A stretch of DNA of 64,000 bases from assembly GCA_030950285.1 (NCBI GenBank), contig JAUZRR010000013.1, positions 1 to 64,000 of the forward strand, written 5' to 3'. The notes under the pieces are model-generated. The model was given only the letters and a program-made list of their open reading frames with translations. It did not search any database and had not been told where the DNA came from. The DNA is from Planctomycetota bacterium (GTDB lineage: Bacteria > Planctomycetota > Phycisphaerae > Phycisphaerales > UBA1924). The position numbers were made by a program, and so were the translations under genes. This document shows positions 51,522 to 60,693 of this stretch, piece by piece. The stretch's first letter is position 1, and each line of letters opens with the position of its first letter.

Positions 51522-53285
51522 ATGGCAGTCAAAGAACTCACCTTCGACGTTGATGCCCGCCACGCCCTGCTTGCCGGGGTGGAAAAACTCTCCCGGGCGG
51601 TCAAATCGACCCTCGGCCCCAAGGGTCGTACCGCGATCCTCGACAAGTCCTGGGGCGGCCCGACCGTGACCAAAGATGGCGTTTCGGTCGCTGAGGAGAT
51701 CGAACTCAAGGACAAGGCCGAGAACATGGGGGCGTTGCTGGTCAAGGAGGCGGCCAGCAAGACCTCCGACGAAGCCGGCGACGGCACGACCACCGCGACG
51801 GTCCTCGCCGAGGCGCTCTTCCGCGAGGGGCTCCGCCACATCGCCGCCGGGGTTGACGCCAACGCGCTGGTCCGGGGCATGAAGCTGGCGGTCACCGCGG
51901 CCGCCACGTCGATCGATGAACTGGCGACGCCGGTCAAGGGCAAGGGCGATATCCAGAACGTCGCAGCCATCAGCGCCAACAACGATACCGAAGTCGGCAA
52001 GATCATGGCTGACGCGTTCGACAAGGTCGGCAAGGACGGCGTCATCACCGTCGAAGAAGGCAAGACCCGCGAGACCGAGGTCAAGGTCGTCGAGGGCATG
52101 CAGTTTGACCGCGGCTACCTCTCGCCCAACTTTGTCACCAACGTCGAGGACATGAAGGTCGAGCTCGAGAAGTGCCTTGTCCTCATCCACGAGGACAAGC
52201 TCGAGAGCGTCAACGACCTCGTGCCCCTGCTCGAGAAGGTGATGGAAGCCAAGAAGCCGCTGCTGATTATCGCGGAGGACATCTCGGGCGAGGCGCTCGC
52301 AACGTTGGTTATTAACAAGCTCCGCGGCACCCTCCAGGTCTGCGCGGTCAAGGCGCCCGGCTACGGCGACCGCCGCAAGTCGATGCTCGAAGATATCGCT
52401 GTCCTCACCGGGGCGACCGCGATCATGAAGGACCTCGGCCTCGGGCTCGACAAGATTGAGCTCGGGCACCTGGGCATGGCAAAGAAGATCGAGGTTGACG
52501 CCGACAACACCACCGTCATTGAAGGCGCGGGCTCGACCAAAGATATCAAGGCTCGTATCGAGCAGATCCGCCGCGAGATCGAGGTCAGCACGAGCGACTA
52601 CGACGCCGAGAAGCTGCAGGAGCGGCTGGCGAAGTTGGCGGGGGGCGTGGCGCAGGTCAACGTCGGCGCAGCCTCGGAAGCCGAACTCAAAGAGAAGAAG
52701 GCCCGCATCGAGGACGCGCTGCACGCGACCCGTGCCGCGGTCGCCGAGGGGATCGTCCCCGGCGGCGGCGTCTCGTTCATCAAAGCGCGGGCGGCGATCG
52801 AGCTGCTCCGCGAGTGGAAGTCGGTCTTTGCCAAGGTCAAGGAAGTGACCGCCGAGGACATCGGGCGTGCGAAGTACGACGTCGCGGTGGGGATGGAGAT
52901 CGTCCGCACGGCGTTGGCGGTGCCGCTCCAGACCATCGCCGACAACGCGGGCGTGAAGGGCTCGGTCGTCGTCGGCAAGGTCAGTGACGAGGAGAAAGCC
53001 AACTTCGGCTACAACGCGCTGACCAACGAGTACGGCGACCTGCTCAAGATGGGTGTCATCACGCCGGCGAAGGTTGATCGGCTGGCGCTGCAGAACGCCG
53101 CGAGCGTCGCGACGATCCTGCTGACCGCCGACTGCATCATCACCAGCAGGCCCGAACCCGAAGCCGAGGGCGGCCACGACCACGACCACGGCGGCGGGAT
53201 GCCGGGCATGGGCGGTATGGGTGGTGGGATGCCGGGCATGGGCGGCATGGGCGGCATGCCGGGTATGGGTGGGATGGGGTTCTAG
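51522..53285 (+). CDS. groEL: Chaperonin GroEL (copy 1, with GGM tail)
   Basis: 587 residues, about 40 longer than typical GroEL. It forms the folding barrel capped by GroES. ATG at 51522 gives the canonical start [17 protein letters not shown]; an upstream open frame is rejected. ATP site motifs ([14 protein letters not shown], the Asp in AAISANND) are intact. The extra length comes from an insertion before the second equatorial segment (about 445-470) and a long C-terminus, [17 protein letters not shown]..., which combines a His-rich patch with the usual GGM repeats. A low-GC caspase-like gene begins 24 nt after the stop, and groES only follows 1.3 kb later. Confidence 0.95.
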   Translation: MAVKELTFDVDARHALLAGVEKLSRAVKSTLGPKGRTAILDKSWGGPTVTKDGVSVAEEIELKDKAENMGALLVKEAASKTSDEAGDGTTTATVLAEALFREGLRHIAAGVDANALVRGMKLAVTAAATSIDELATPVKGKGDIQNVAAISANNDTEVGKIMADAFDKVGKDGVITVEEGKTRETEVKVVEGMQFDRGYLSPNFVTNVEDMKVELEKCLVLIHEDKLESVNDLVPLLEKVMEAKKPLLIIAEDISGEALATLVINKLRGTLQVCAVKAPGYGDRRKSMLEDIAVLTGATAIMKDLGLGLDKIELGHLGMAKKIEVDADNTTVIEGAGSTKDIKARIEQIRREIEVSTSDYDAEKLQERLAKLAGGVAQVNVGAASEAELKEKKARIEDALHATRAAVAEGIVPGGGVSFIKARAAIELLREWKSVFAKVKEVTAEDIGRAKYDVAVGMEIVRTALAVPLQTIADNAGVKGSVVVGKVSDEEKANFGYNALTNEYGDLLKMGVITPAKVDRLALQNAASVATILLTADCIITSRPEPEAEGGHDHDHGGGMPGMGGMGGGMPGMGGMGGMPGMGGMGF

Positions 53286-53309
53286 CAGTACATCTTCCGT
53301 GGAGTTGAT

Positions 53310-53990
53310 ATGAACAAACCAGCCATAATGCTGATTGAGTCGGCGGATGCCAACGTTGTGAATGATCTCTCCGCAGAGAGCTGTGCTATCAAATCGCTTG
53401 GAAACTTGCTCGAACTCGGTATCGATGTCAGGACCTGTCGATGTGCCGGTGACTTAGAGAGATTTGCCGTACAGTTCAACTCTTTCGGCTATTGTGCGTT
53501 GTACTTTTCTGCTCATGGTGATCAAAACGGGCTGGGAATTCCAGATAGATACTCGGTAATCGGCTGGGATTATTTGGTTAAGATTTTTGACTTCAAGGTG
53601 CCGGATCTCACGAGTCTCATCCTGTCGAGTTGCCAAGCGTTTGATGGCAATGGTCTCGTGGAAGCGTTCTCAAACTCGCCAGGTGTGAAGCCCAAGAATC
53701 TCTTTGGATTCAAGGACCCGCTGGCAATCAGGGACTGCATTCCCGCTGCGAGTCTGTTGTTAAGAGCCATGTCGACGAATGATTCCGCCGAGATTGCTGC
53801 GGCAATGGCCTCGGTCTATCTGTCTACGAAAGCTGATCTCTGGCACTACGTGCATAATGAAAAAACAAATGAGTACGATTATGTCGGCGGCGAGCAAATC
53901 CTCAGATTTATTTGTGACCCCACAGAGCGACCAAAGGGGTGGTTCGATGGACTGATTCGTGATCGTGGACTTTGTTCGAGTCTGAACTGA
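53310..53990 (+). CDS. Caspase/CHAT-like peptidase domain protein, likely transferred
   Basis: 226 residues. The central part matches the caspase-like (CD clan) pattern: a hydrophobic strand then His (GYCALYFSAHGDQNGL, H69), about 40 residues later a strand then Cys (LTSLILSSCQAFDG, C108). Such His-Cys dyads occur in CHAT and metacaspase-like proteases used in abortive infection and other regulated systems. There is no extra domain and no signal peptide. GGAG lies 5 nt before ATG. The gene is clearly AT-richer than its neighbours (many TTT, ATT, AAT codons) and sits between groEL and hicBA, splitting groEL from groES. Family assignment rests on motif reading only. Confidence 0.65.
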   Translation: MNKPAIMLIESADANVVNDLSAESCAIKSLGNLLELGIDVRTCRCAGDLERFAVQFNSFGYCALYFSAHGDQNGLGIPDRYSVIGWDYLVKIFDFKVPDLTSLILSSCQAFDGNGLVEAFSNSPGVKPKNLFGFKDPLAIRDCIPAASLLLRAMSTNDSAEIAAAMASVYLSTKADLWHYVHNEKTNEYDYVGGEQILRFICDPTERPKGWFDGLIRDRGLCSSLN

Positions 53991-54013
53991 AGAAATAGCC
54001 GGGTGCCGGGTGC

Positions 54014-54039
54014 CATGGCCACGGCCTTGCGTGGCCATG
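54014..54039. repeat. Perfect CATGGCCACG hairpin repeat (family B) before hicB
   Basis: CATGGCCACG, loop GCCTTG, CGTGGCCATG: a 10-bp perfect stem, preceded by GGGTGC. Related degenerate copies lie at 1119-1193. It separates the caspase-like gene from hicB and may mark the border of the inserted segment or terminate the upstream message. Confidence 0.7.
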
Positions 54040-54074
54040 ACTGACCGACAAGAACGGACCAACTAGGAAGAACC

Positions 54075-54299
54075 ATGAAATACCGAGTCACCATCGAGAT
54101 CGACGAAGACGGGAAGCACTGCGTGAGTTGCCCCGCGCTCCCCGGCTGCCACAGTTGCGGCGATACGCAAGAGGCGGCCATCGTCAACATCAAGGAGGCG
54201 ATCGAGTTGTATCTCGAGAGCCTCGCAGAGAACGGCGATCCAATCCCCTCGCCGGTGATTGAGGCGGTCGTAGAAGTTGAGTTCGGAAAGGCAGGCTGA
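54075..54299 (+). CDS. hicB: HicB-type antitoxin
   Basis: 74 residues, the short partial-RNase-H-fold form: YRVTIEIDEDGKHCVSCPALPGCHSCGDTQEAAIVNIKEAIELYLE, the typical HicB domain. There is no C-terminal helix-turn-helix or ribbon-helix-helix, so DNA binding and autoregulation would need the complex or another factor. GGAAGAACC precedes the ATG. It overlaps hicA by 1 nt (TGATG) and lies upstream of it, the reverse of the commonest hicA-hicB order. Confidence 0.88.
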   Translation: MKYRVTIEIDEDGKHCVSCPALPGCHSCGDTQEAAIVNIKEAIELYLESLAENGDPIPSPVIEAVVEVEFGKAG

Positions 54300-54532
54300 T
54301 GGGAGCCAAGCTGCCGCAGGTTTCTGGAAAGGAAACGGTTCGCGCGTTTGAGCATGCAGGGTTCGAGGTTTCCAGACAGCGAGGTAGCCACATGATGATG
54401 ATCCGACACGAACCACAGCGCACGAGGCTGACAATCCCGAACCACAAGACAATCGCCAAAGGCACACTGCGGAGCATCATCCGCGACGCCGGGCTTACAG
54501 TTGATGAGTTTATTGAACTGCTGAATCGTTGA
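54299..54532 (+). CDS. hicA: HicA-type mRNA interferase toxin
   Basis: 77 residues with the small dsRBD-like HicA fold: KLPQVSGKETVRAFEHAGFEVSRQRGSHMMM, the GSH motif carrying the active-site His, then LTIPNHKTIAKGTLRSIIRDAGLT. HicA cleaves mRNA ribosome-independently and is held inactive by HicB. Translation is coupled to hicB. It sits 53 bp before groES. Confidence 0.92.
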   Translation: MGAKLPQVSGKETVRAFEHAGFEVSRQRGSHMMMIRHEPQRTRLTIPNHKTIAKGTLRSIIRDAGLTVDEFIELLNR

Positions 54533-54585
54533 AAGACTGAAGTAATCCTGTCCCGCTCGTCGGGGCACGCAAAAAGGAATCACCA

Positions 54586-54873
54586 ATGGCAATCAAACCC
54601 CTCGCAGACCGCGTCCTCGTCAAGCCGGCCGAGCCGGAGACCATGACATCATCAGGGCTCTACCTGCCCGAGTCGAGCAAGGAGAAGCCGATCCAGGGCA
54701 GCGTGGTCGCGGTCGGGCCCGGGCAGCTGCTCGAGAACGGCAACCGCGCCAAGCCCGTCGTCACCAAAGGCGACCGCGTTGTTTACAGCACCTACGCCGG
54801 CACCGAGGTCGAGGTGAAGGGTGTCAAGCACCTGATCCTCCGCGAATCGGAACTGCTCGGCATCATCTGCTGA
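54586..54873 (+). CDS. groES: Co-chaperonin GroES
   Basis: 95 residues, normal length. It caps GroEL. Motifs: IKPLADRVLVKP start, the mobile loop (ETMTSSGLYLPESSKEKP) and GDRVVYSTYAGTEVEVKG. AAGGA lies 7 nt before ATG. It is downstream of groEL1 rather than upstream as in the common groESL order, and is separated from it by the caspase-like/hicBA insert. Confidence 0.96.
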   Translation: MAIKPLADRVLVKPAEPETMTSSGLYLPESSKEKPIQGSVVAVGPGQLLENGNRAKPVVTKGDRVVYSTYAGTEVEVKGVKHLILRESELLGIIC

Positions 54874-54897
54874 GTAAGTTTGCACGATGCAATACAG

Positions 54898-54920
54898 GAG
54901 CCCTAAGCGTCAGCGCCGGG
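54898..54920 (-). repeat. Dispersed palindromic repeat family A, copy 5
   Basis: GAGCCCTAAGCGTCAGCGCC then GGG, 25 bp after the groES stop. Read on the minus strand it fits the family consensus. Confidence 0.75.
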
Positions 54921-54942
54921 TCTCTTCGTCGGCTTCGATTCG

Positions 54943-54961
54943 CACGGTACTTCGTACCGTG
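54943..54961. terminator. Perfect hairpin CACGGTAC-TTC-GTACCGTG after groES
   Basis: An 8-bp perfect stem with a 3-nt loop, 70 bp after groES and close to a family A repeat. There is no T-run, so it could be a terminator-like or repeat hairpin rather than a classical intrinsic terminator. Confidence 0.5.
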
Positions 54962-55006
54962 GCACCCCGGGAATCTGTATCAATAGTTCGTTTTCTGAAC
55001 ACCCCT

Positions 55007-56098
55007 TTGGACACACCCACTCTGGAACACCGCGACTCCCAACTTACACGCTTCCTGCGTTACGCCAAGAACGCCAGCCCCGAGGGGTTGCGTTCGGTGT
55101 TGCGGCCGGTGGTGCGTCGTGTTGTGCCCGAGGACGTGCGGGCGAACATCCACGAGTTGCCGCCGGTTGGGCCTGATGGGCTCGCGGCTGCGGATCGGTG
55201 GGTGGATAACCACTACACGATCCGCGACGCGGGGACGCTGCGGCGGTTCTTTTTTCTGTGCGGGTGTTTCAAGAGCGGCACCAACTGGGTGCAGAATCTG
55301 CTCAACCTCCACCCGCACGCCCGCGTGCGGGGTGAGTTCCACTTCGAGGTCCTCCGCAACGCGGTCGATCAGCTTACGAATGTGTACTGGTTCTTAGGAT
55401 CCAACCCCCGCCTCCGCGAGGTGGCGATCGACGGCTCCGAGGCGATGGTGCGGCGGATGATTTATGCCTCTACCCGAGACAAGCCAAAGGCAATATGGCT
55501 CGGCGACCGCACGCCTAACCCGCTGCGGACGGTGATCCGCGGGGCACCGCAGATCATTATTACGCGCGATGTTCGTGACGTGCTGGTGAGCTGGTCGTTT
55601 CATCACATGCGGCTGGACAACGAGATGGGGATCGCGGTGCCCTTCCGCGAGTGTTGGGCCGCTGCAAGGCCGGGGTTTGAGGCAGACCCCAAGGGCTTCA
55701 ACCCGCTCGACGGGCTGTTGGGCCACGAGGGGTGGGTGCGGCATCATGCCAAACAGTGGGCGCATATCTGCCGGGCGTCGCGCGAGGCATTGCCCAAGCT
55801 GGAGGAGGACTGCACACCGGTACTCCAGATCAAATATGAGCAGCTCCACGCGGACCTCGACGGCGAGGTGCAACGGTTGTACCGCTTTCTTGATCTTGAC
55901 CCGAAGCTCGCAGAAGCACCCTCGGCAAAGACAAATACACGCCCCGGCTTCGGGCGTGAGGACCGCAAGAGCTTCTACCGCAAGGGCGCGGTGGGGGAGT
56001 GGCGCGAGACCCTCCCCGATCGCATCCGCACGATCATCAAGGAAGAGGCCGGCGAGGAACTGATCGCGGCCGGTTACGAGGAGGGCCTCGACTGGTGA
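55007..56098 (+). CDS. PAPS-dependent sulfotransferase (tandem copy 1)
   Basis: 363 residues if started at TTG 55007. The frame is open to ATG 54887, but that stretch translates the palindromic repeat and hairpin and is probably untranslated; the true start is uncertain. The PAPS 5'-phosphosulfate loop is FKSGTNWVQNLLNLHP and the 3'-phosphate motif is ITRDVRDVLVSWSFHH. The C-terminal RKGxxGxWR-type motif appears as YRKGAVGEWRETL. It would transfer sulfate to a hydroxyl or amine of an unknown acceptor. It overlaps the second copy by 4 nt (GTGA). Confidence 0.85.
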   Translation: MDTPTLEHRDSQLTRFLRYAKNASPEGLRSVLRPVVRRVVPEDVRANIHELPPVGPDGLAAADRWVDNHYTIRDAGTLRRFFFLCGCFKSGTNWVQNLLNLHPHARVRGEFHFEVLRNAVDQLTNVYWFLGSNPRLREVAIDGSEAMVRRMIYASTRDKPKAIWLGDRTPNPLRTVIRGAPQIIITRDVRDVLVSWSFHHMRLDNEMGIAVPFRECWAAARPGFEADPKGFNPLDGLLGHEGWVRHHAKQWAHICRASREALPKLEEDCTPVLQIKYEQLHADLDGEVQRLYRFLDLDPKLAEAPSAKTNTRPGFGREDRKSFYRKGAVGEWRETLPDRIRTIIKEEAGEELIAAGYEEGLDW

Positions 56099-57093
56099 CG
56101 CCGGTGAAGTCCATCGCGAGACGGGCACTGCAGGTCTTTGCGGGCCGCGAGGGCGATCGGTCCGTTGATTGTGTCGCCGCCGTCGACGATACGCCACTGC
56201 TGGACCGGGGCCAGAAGCTCCTGTTCGTGCGGGGCCACCAGCGTTCGGGCACCAACTGGACCTGCGCGCTGCTCAACCTCCACCCCAAGATCTGCTGCAT
56301 GGGCGAGTTTCACCTGGAGCAGATCGCGGTGCCCGCCCACCGTCTTCAGACCGTGTGCACTTGGCAGTTCTCGACGAGGGAGCCGGTGCGTTCGGCGATC
56401 AGCAAGGGCATCCACGACCTCGTTCGCGGGTGCATGGTGGCTGGGTGTGCCCCGCGAAATCCCGGCGCTGAGTGGCTCGGCGACAGAACGCCGAGGCGAC
56501 TCATGGACATGGTCCCCGGCGGACGCTACTTCTGGATCGTGCGCGATGGACGCGACGTGTTGGTGAGTTTCTCCTTCCACCACCTCAACGCGGGTCCCTC
56601 GGCGATCGAGCGGTGTTTCCCGCGAGACATCGCCGAGTGGCTGATCGAGAAGAGCGAGGCGTTCCGCGAAGACCCCACGATATTCGACAGATCCCCGGAA
56701 CTTCTGCTCGGCAACGAGACCTGGGTGCGGTACGTTGCCACGGAGTGGGGGCGGTGGTACTGGGATGACCGCAGGGCGGCCGACGAACTCAACAGCACGG
56801 GCCCCGAGCCCGTCGTGATGGAGCTCTCTTACGAGAAGCTCCACGAGGATCCGGACGGTGAGCGGGTGCGCATGTACCGCTTCCTCGGCCTCGACCCCTC
56901 GCAGGCTCGGCCGCTCTCGGAGGAGAGCCGCACGACCGCCGGGTACACCAAGAATGACCCGACCCAGTTCCACCGGAAGGGGCGGGTAGGGGACTGGCAG
57001 CATTACTTTACAGATGAGGTCAGCGACTGGTTCAAGCGGGCCGCCGGCGAGGCGCTCGTGCGAGCCGGCTACGCTGAAGATAACGACTGGTAG
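56095..57093 (+). CDS. PAPS-dependent sulfotransferase (tandem copy 2)
   Basis: 332 residues from GTG overlapping the stop of copy 1; a longer frame exists inside copy 1 but is not used. PAPS loops: [15 protein letters not shown] and [15 protein letters not shown]; the late motif is [14 protein letters not shown]. The two proteins share order and spacing of all motifs, and both end near a Gly/Tyr-Ala-Glu...DW tail ([16 protein letters not shown]), showing they arose by duplication. They are embedded in the chaperone cluster, 50 bp before groEL2. Confidence 0.87.
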   Translation: MTPVKSIARRALQVFAGREGDRSVDCVAAVDDTPLLDRGQKLLFVRGHQRSGTNWTCALLNLHPKICCMGEFHLEQIAVPAHRLQTVCTWQFSTREPVRSAISKGIHDLVRGCMVAGCAPRNPGAEWLGDRTPRRLMDMVPGGRYFWIVRDGRDVLVSFSFHHLNAGPSAIERCFPRDIAEWLIEKSEAFREDPTIFDRSPELLLGNETWVRYVATEWGRWYWDDRRAADELNSTGPEPVVMELSYEKLHEDPDGERVRMYRFLGLDPSQARPLSEESRTTAGYTKNDPTQFHRKGRVGDWQHYFTDEVSDWFKRAAGEALVRAGYAEDNDW

Positions 57094-57143
57094 CAAACAC
57101 ATACAGGACAACCCGCGAACACGCGAACCGGAGATTTTCAACC

Positions 57144-58757
57144 ATGGCAACCAAGCAAATTATGTTCGACGACGCCGCACTTCTGGAAATGAAGAAAGGT
57201 GTCGATCGCCTCGCCGAGGCGGTCAAGTGCACGATGGGCCCCGCGGGGCGGCACGTCGTGATCGAGAAATCCTACGGCGGTCCTTCGGTCACCAAAGACG
57301 GCGTCAGTGTTGCCAAGGAGGTCTCGCTCTCGGAGCCCTTCGAGGCAATGGGCGCAAAGATGGTGCATCAGGTTGCCAAGAAGACCGCCGACCAGGCCGG
57401 CGACGGCACGACCGCGGCGACGGTGCTCGCCCAGGCGATCTTTACCGAAGGCATCCGACACGTAGCGGCGGGGGCCAATCCCGTGCAGTTGCAGCGCGGG
57501 ATCAACGCGGCCGCTGGCGTTGCGGCCGCTGCGATCGACGAGATGTCGGTCAAGTGCAAGGGCAAGTCTGATTATAAGAAGATCGCCTCGGTCAGTGCCA
57601 ACCACAACCCCGACGTCGGCGAACTGATCGCCGAGGCGATTGCCAAGGTTGGTCCCGATGGCGTTGTCGAGGTCGAGGACGGCAAGAGCGCCGAGACCAC
57701 GCTCGACTACGTCGAGGGCATGCAGTTTGATAAGGGCTACCTGTCGCCGTACTTCATGACTGATCCGAAGACTGCCGAGTGCGTGCTTGAGGATTGTCTG
57801 ATTCTCATCTACGAGAAGAAGATCGCGAACCTGCCCGATCTGCTTCCGTTGCTCAACAAGATCGCAACCGGCAGCAAGCCGCTCCTGATTATTGCCGAGG
57901 ACGTCGAGAACGAGGCGCTCACCGCGTTGGTCGTCAATCGTCTCCGGGGTATGCTCAAGATCGCGGCGGTCAAGGCCCCGGGCTTTGGTGATCGTCGCAA
58001 GGCAATGCTCGGCGATATCGCGGTCCTCACCGGGGGCACCTTCCTCTCTGAAGACCTCGGCCGTTCCATTGAGTCAGTCGAGCTCAGCGAGCTTGGTAGT
58101 GCGAAGAAAGTTGTCATTACCAAGGACGACACGACCATCATCGAGGGCGCGGGCAAGAAGAAGGACATCAAGGGACGTGCCGACCAGATCATGAGCCAGT
58201 TCGAGAAGTCCACCAGCGACTACGACAAAGAGAAGCTCATGGAACGGCACGCCAAACTCGTCGGCGGCGTGGCGATCATCGCGGTCGGCGGCGCGACCGA
58301 GACCGACATGAAGGCCCGCAAGGACCTTGTCGAAGATGCGCTGCACGCGACCCGCGCAGCAGCGAAGGAAGGTTACATCCCCGGCGGCGGCGTCGCGCTG
58401 CTCCGCACGCAGGACGCGATCAACGCCGGGCGTGCCAAGGCGAAGGGTGACGAGAAGCTCGGGTTTGATATCGTCGCGCTCGCGGCCGAGGCGTGTGCCC
58501 ACCGCATCGCCGAGAACGCGGGATACGACGGCGATATCGCTGTTGAGACGGTCAAGGAAGGCACGGGCGGCTACGGTTTTAATGCCGCGACGGGCGAGTT
58601 TACCGACCTGGTCAAGGAAGGCATCATCGACCCGGCGCTGGTCGCCAAGACCGCGCTCATCAACGCCGCGTCGGTCGCGGGGATTATGCTGACCACCGAC
58701 GTGCTCATCACCGAGTTGAAGGAAGAGACCGAGGCCGAGGTCGGCGCGATCGCCTGA
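57144..58757 (+). CDS. groEL: Chaperonin GroEL (copy 2, no GGM tail)
   Basis: 537 residues. Core motifs are intact ([46 protein letters not shown]). The C-terminus ends [11 protein letters not shown] with no Gly-Gly-Met repeats, unlike copy 1. The substitution GPAGR for GPKGR at the nucleotide loop is also seen in divergent GroELs. Planctomycetes often keep several GroELs; the tail difference suggests different clients or conditions. Downstream come dnaJ and grpE in the same direction. Confidence 0.95.
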   Translation: MATKQIMFDDAALLEMKKGVDRLAEAVKCTMGPAGRHVVIEKSYGGPSVTKDGVSVAKEVSLSEPFEAMGAKMVHQVAKKTADQAGDGTTAATVLAQAIFTEGIRHVAAGANPVQLQRGINAAAGVAAAAIDEMSVKCKGKSDYKKIASVSANHNPDVGELIAEAIAKVGPDGVVEVEDGKSAETTLDYVEGMQFDKGYLSPYFMTDPKTAECVLEDCLILIYEKKIANLPDLLPLLNKIATGSKPLLIIAEDVENEALTALVVNRLRGMLKIAAVKAPGFGDRRKAMLGDIAVLTGGTFLSEDLGRSIESVELSELGSAKKVVITKDDTTIIEGAGKKKDIKGRADQIMSQFEKSTSDYDKEKLMERHAKLVGGVAIIAVGGATETDMKARKDLVEDALHATRAAAKEGYIPGGGVALLRTQDAINAGRAKAKGDEKLGFDIVALAAEACAHRIAENAGYDGDIAVETVKEGTGGYGFNAATGEFTDLVKEGIIDPALVAKTALINAASVAGIMLTTDVLITELKEETEAEVGAIA

Positions 58758-58785
58758 TTGAGAACTCTGACGCGGGCTCACCAAA

Positions 58786-58808
58786 GAGCCCTATGCGTCA
58801 GCGCCGGG
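58786..58808 (-). repeat. Dispersed palindromic repeat family A, copy 6
   Basis: GAGCCCTATGCGTCAGCGCC then GGG, 30 bp after the groEL2 stop, in the 155-bp gap before dnaJ. That gap shows no other recognisable element. Confidence 0.75.
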
Positions 58809-58912
58809 CCATGCGTTCTGGCCCGCAGAAGACATCGCGGCGGCCGTCTTCATGGAGGAGAACAGCCGCCGAACACACCGAGCCCCGGGCGGGAACGCGC
58901 GGGGTTCGATTC

Positions 58913-60067
58913 ATGCCAACCACACGCGACTATTACGAAGTGCTCTCGCTCGACCGTACTGCTGACGGCGACGAGATCAAACGCGCCTACCGCCGGCTTG
59001 CGCTTAAGTTTCACCCGGACCGCAACCCCGACGACACCGAGGCCGAGGCGCGGTTCAAGGAGTGCGCCGAGGCCTACGAGGTGCTCTCCGACGAGAACAA
59101 ACGCAAGGTCTACGACCAGTACGGGCACGAGGGGCTGCGCTCCAGCGGCGGGCCGGCCGGGCATGACTTCTCAAGGATGAATCCGAATGACATCTTCTCG
59201 ATGTTCGAGGAGATCTTTGGCGGCGGACGGGGCGGCGGCTTTGGCGGCGGGCGCGGACGGCCGCGCACTGCGCGCGGGTATGACCTTGAGTATGAAGCAA
59301 GGATTGACCTGACCGATGTCGCCAAGGGGTGCGAGCGGGACATCGAGTTTACGAGGCTCGATGTGTGCGAGACCTGCTCGGGCAGCGGTGCCAAGCCGGG
59401 GACCAAGCCCGAGACCTGCGGCACCTGCCGCGGGCAGGGCAAGGTTGCACAGCAAGGGCTGGGCGGGATGTTCCGGATGGTCACCGCGTGCCCGCATTGC
59501 CGCGGGCGGGGCAAAGTCATCAAGGAACATTGCGAGAGTTGCCGGGGCAAAGGACGCGTGCCCAAGAAGCGGAAACTGACGGTTAAGGTTCCTGCGGGCG
59601 TTCACGACGGGCAGGCGGTGCGGATCGCTGGCGAGGGCGAGCCGCCGCCGCCGGAAGCATCGCCGGAGGGCCAGGGCGTCCGCGGCGATCTGCACGTGGT
59701 GATCCGGGTGAAGGACCACACGTTGTTTGAGCGTGATGGTGACAACCTTGTTATCGAGTTGCCGGTGAGCTTTAGCCAGGCGGCGCTCGGGGCCGAGATC
59801 GACGTGCCCACAATCGACGAGAGGCAGGAACTCAAGATCCGGTCGGGCACCCAGCACGGCGACGTCTATCGGCTCGACGGGCAGGGGCTTCCCAATCTTC
59901 GGTCGGGTCGGCACGGCGATCTGATCGTCCGCGTCCGTATCGAGATTCCCAAGAAACTTACATCTCGGCAGAAAGAGTTGCTCCGCGAGTTTGCGGAGAC
60001 CGACGACCACAGCGTGATGCCCGAGAGCCACGGGTTCTGGAAGAAAGTCAAAGACATCTTCGGCTAG
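58913..60067 (+). CDS. dnaJ: Chaperone protein DnaJ
   Basis: 384 residues, full type I DnaJ. J domain (1-70) with HPD at 34-36, Gly/Phe region (about 85-115, [13 protein letters not shown]), zinc-binding domain with four CxxCxGxG repeats ([32 protein letters not shown]), and C-terminal substrate domains. It stimulates DnaK ATPase; dnaK is not in the window. ATG at 58913 gives the canonical start [11 protein letters not shown]; the frame is open to 58793 through a repeat and is rejected there. Followed by grpE. Confidence 0.95.
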   Translation: MPTTRDYYEVLSLDRTADGDEIKRAYRRLALKFHPDRNPDDTEAEARFKECAEAYEVLSDENKRKVYDQYGHEGLRSSGGPAGHDFSRMNPNDIFSMFEEIFGGGRGGGFGGGRGRPRTARGYDLEYEARIDLTDVAKGCERDIEFTRLDVCETCSGSGAKPGTKPETCGTCRGQGKVAQQGLGGMFRMVTACPHCRGRGKVIKEHCESCRGKGRVPKKRKLTVKVPAGVHDGQAVRIAGEGEPPPPEASPEGQGVRGDLHVVIRVKDHTLFERDGDNLVIELPVSFSQAALGAEIDVPTIDERQELKIRSGTQHGDVYRLDGQGLPNLRSGRHGDLIVRVRIEIPKKLTSRQKELLREFAETDDHSVMPESHGFWKKVKDIFG

Positions 60068-60126
60068 CACGATGTATGAAACATACAGACACAGACACAG
60101 ACACCGAAACGAACCGAGAGCAGAGC

Positions 60127-60690
60127 ATGGCCAAGGACAAGAAAAACAAACAGGACACCCCGAATGCTGCGGCAACTGATGCGCCGCCACAGGCGCTCGA
60201 CGAGTATTCACCCGAAGCATATGAAGCGATCCTCGCCGAGCGCGACGAGATGGCGGCGAAGTACCAACGGGCGTTGGCCGATTACCAGAATGCCCAACGC
60301 CGGTTCTCAACCGACATGGCCGCGGCCCGCGAGGCAGGCGTCGAGCGGGTGCTGGCGTCCCTGATCCCGGTGCTCGACCACTTCGATATGGCGCTCAACC
60401 AGGACACCGAGAAGGTCAGCGCTGAGCAGATACTCGCGGGTGTAACGATGATCCGCGACGAGTTTAACCGCGCGATGGCGGCGTTCGGCGTGCAGGCGAT
60501 CAACCCGGCGGTGAACGACAAGTTTGATCCGAACCAGCACGAAGCGCTCTCGAATCTGGCGGTTGAGGGGGTCGAGCCGACGCACGTGTCGAGCGTGTAC
60601 CAGATCGGCTACCGCGTCGGCGACCGCGTCGTACGGGCGGCGAAAGTCACGGTCGCGCCAGAGGCGGACGCCGAGAGTGGGGGGGACTGA
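60127..60690 (+). CDS. grpE: Nucleotide exchange factor GrpE
   Basis: 187 residues. The long N-terminal helix (about 30-85) leads into RVLASLIPVLDHFDMALNQ and the C-terminal beta wing (FDPNQHEALSNLAVEGVEPTHVSSVYQIGYRVGDRVVRAAKVTV), the GrpE signature. It releases ADP from DnaK. ATG at 60127 is preferred; an in-frame ATG at 60076 would add a TDTDTDTET stretch encoded by a CACAGA repeat. The gene is 60 bp after dnaJ. Confidence 0.93.
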   Translation: MAKDKKNKQDTPNAAATDAPPQALDEYSPEAYEAILAERDEMAAKYQRALADYQNAQRRFSTDMAAAREAGVERVLASLIPVLDHFDMALNQDTEKVSAEQILAGVTMIRDEFNRAMAAFGVQAINPAVNDKFDPNQHEALSNLAVEGVEPTHVSSVYQIGYRVGDRVVRAAKVTVAPEADAESGGD

Positions 60691-60693
60691 ATC

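Noticed and set aside
54887-55006. N-terminal 40 residues of sulfotransferase copy 1 from ATG 54887
   Set aside because: They translate a palindromic repeat and a perfect hairpin. I treat them as untranslated, though an in-frame insertion cannot be excluded.
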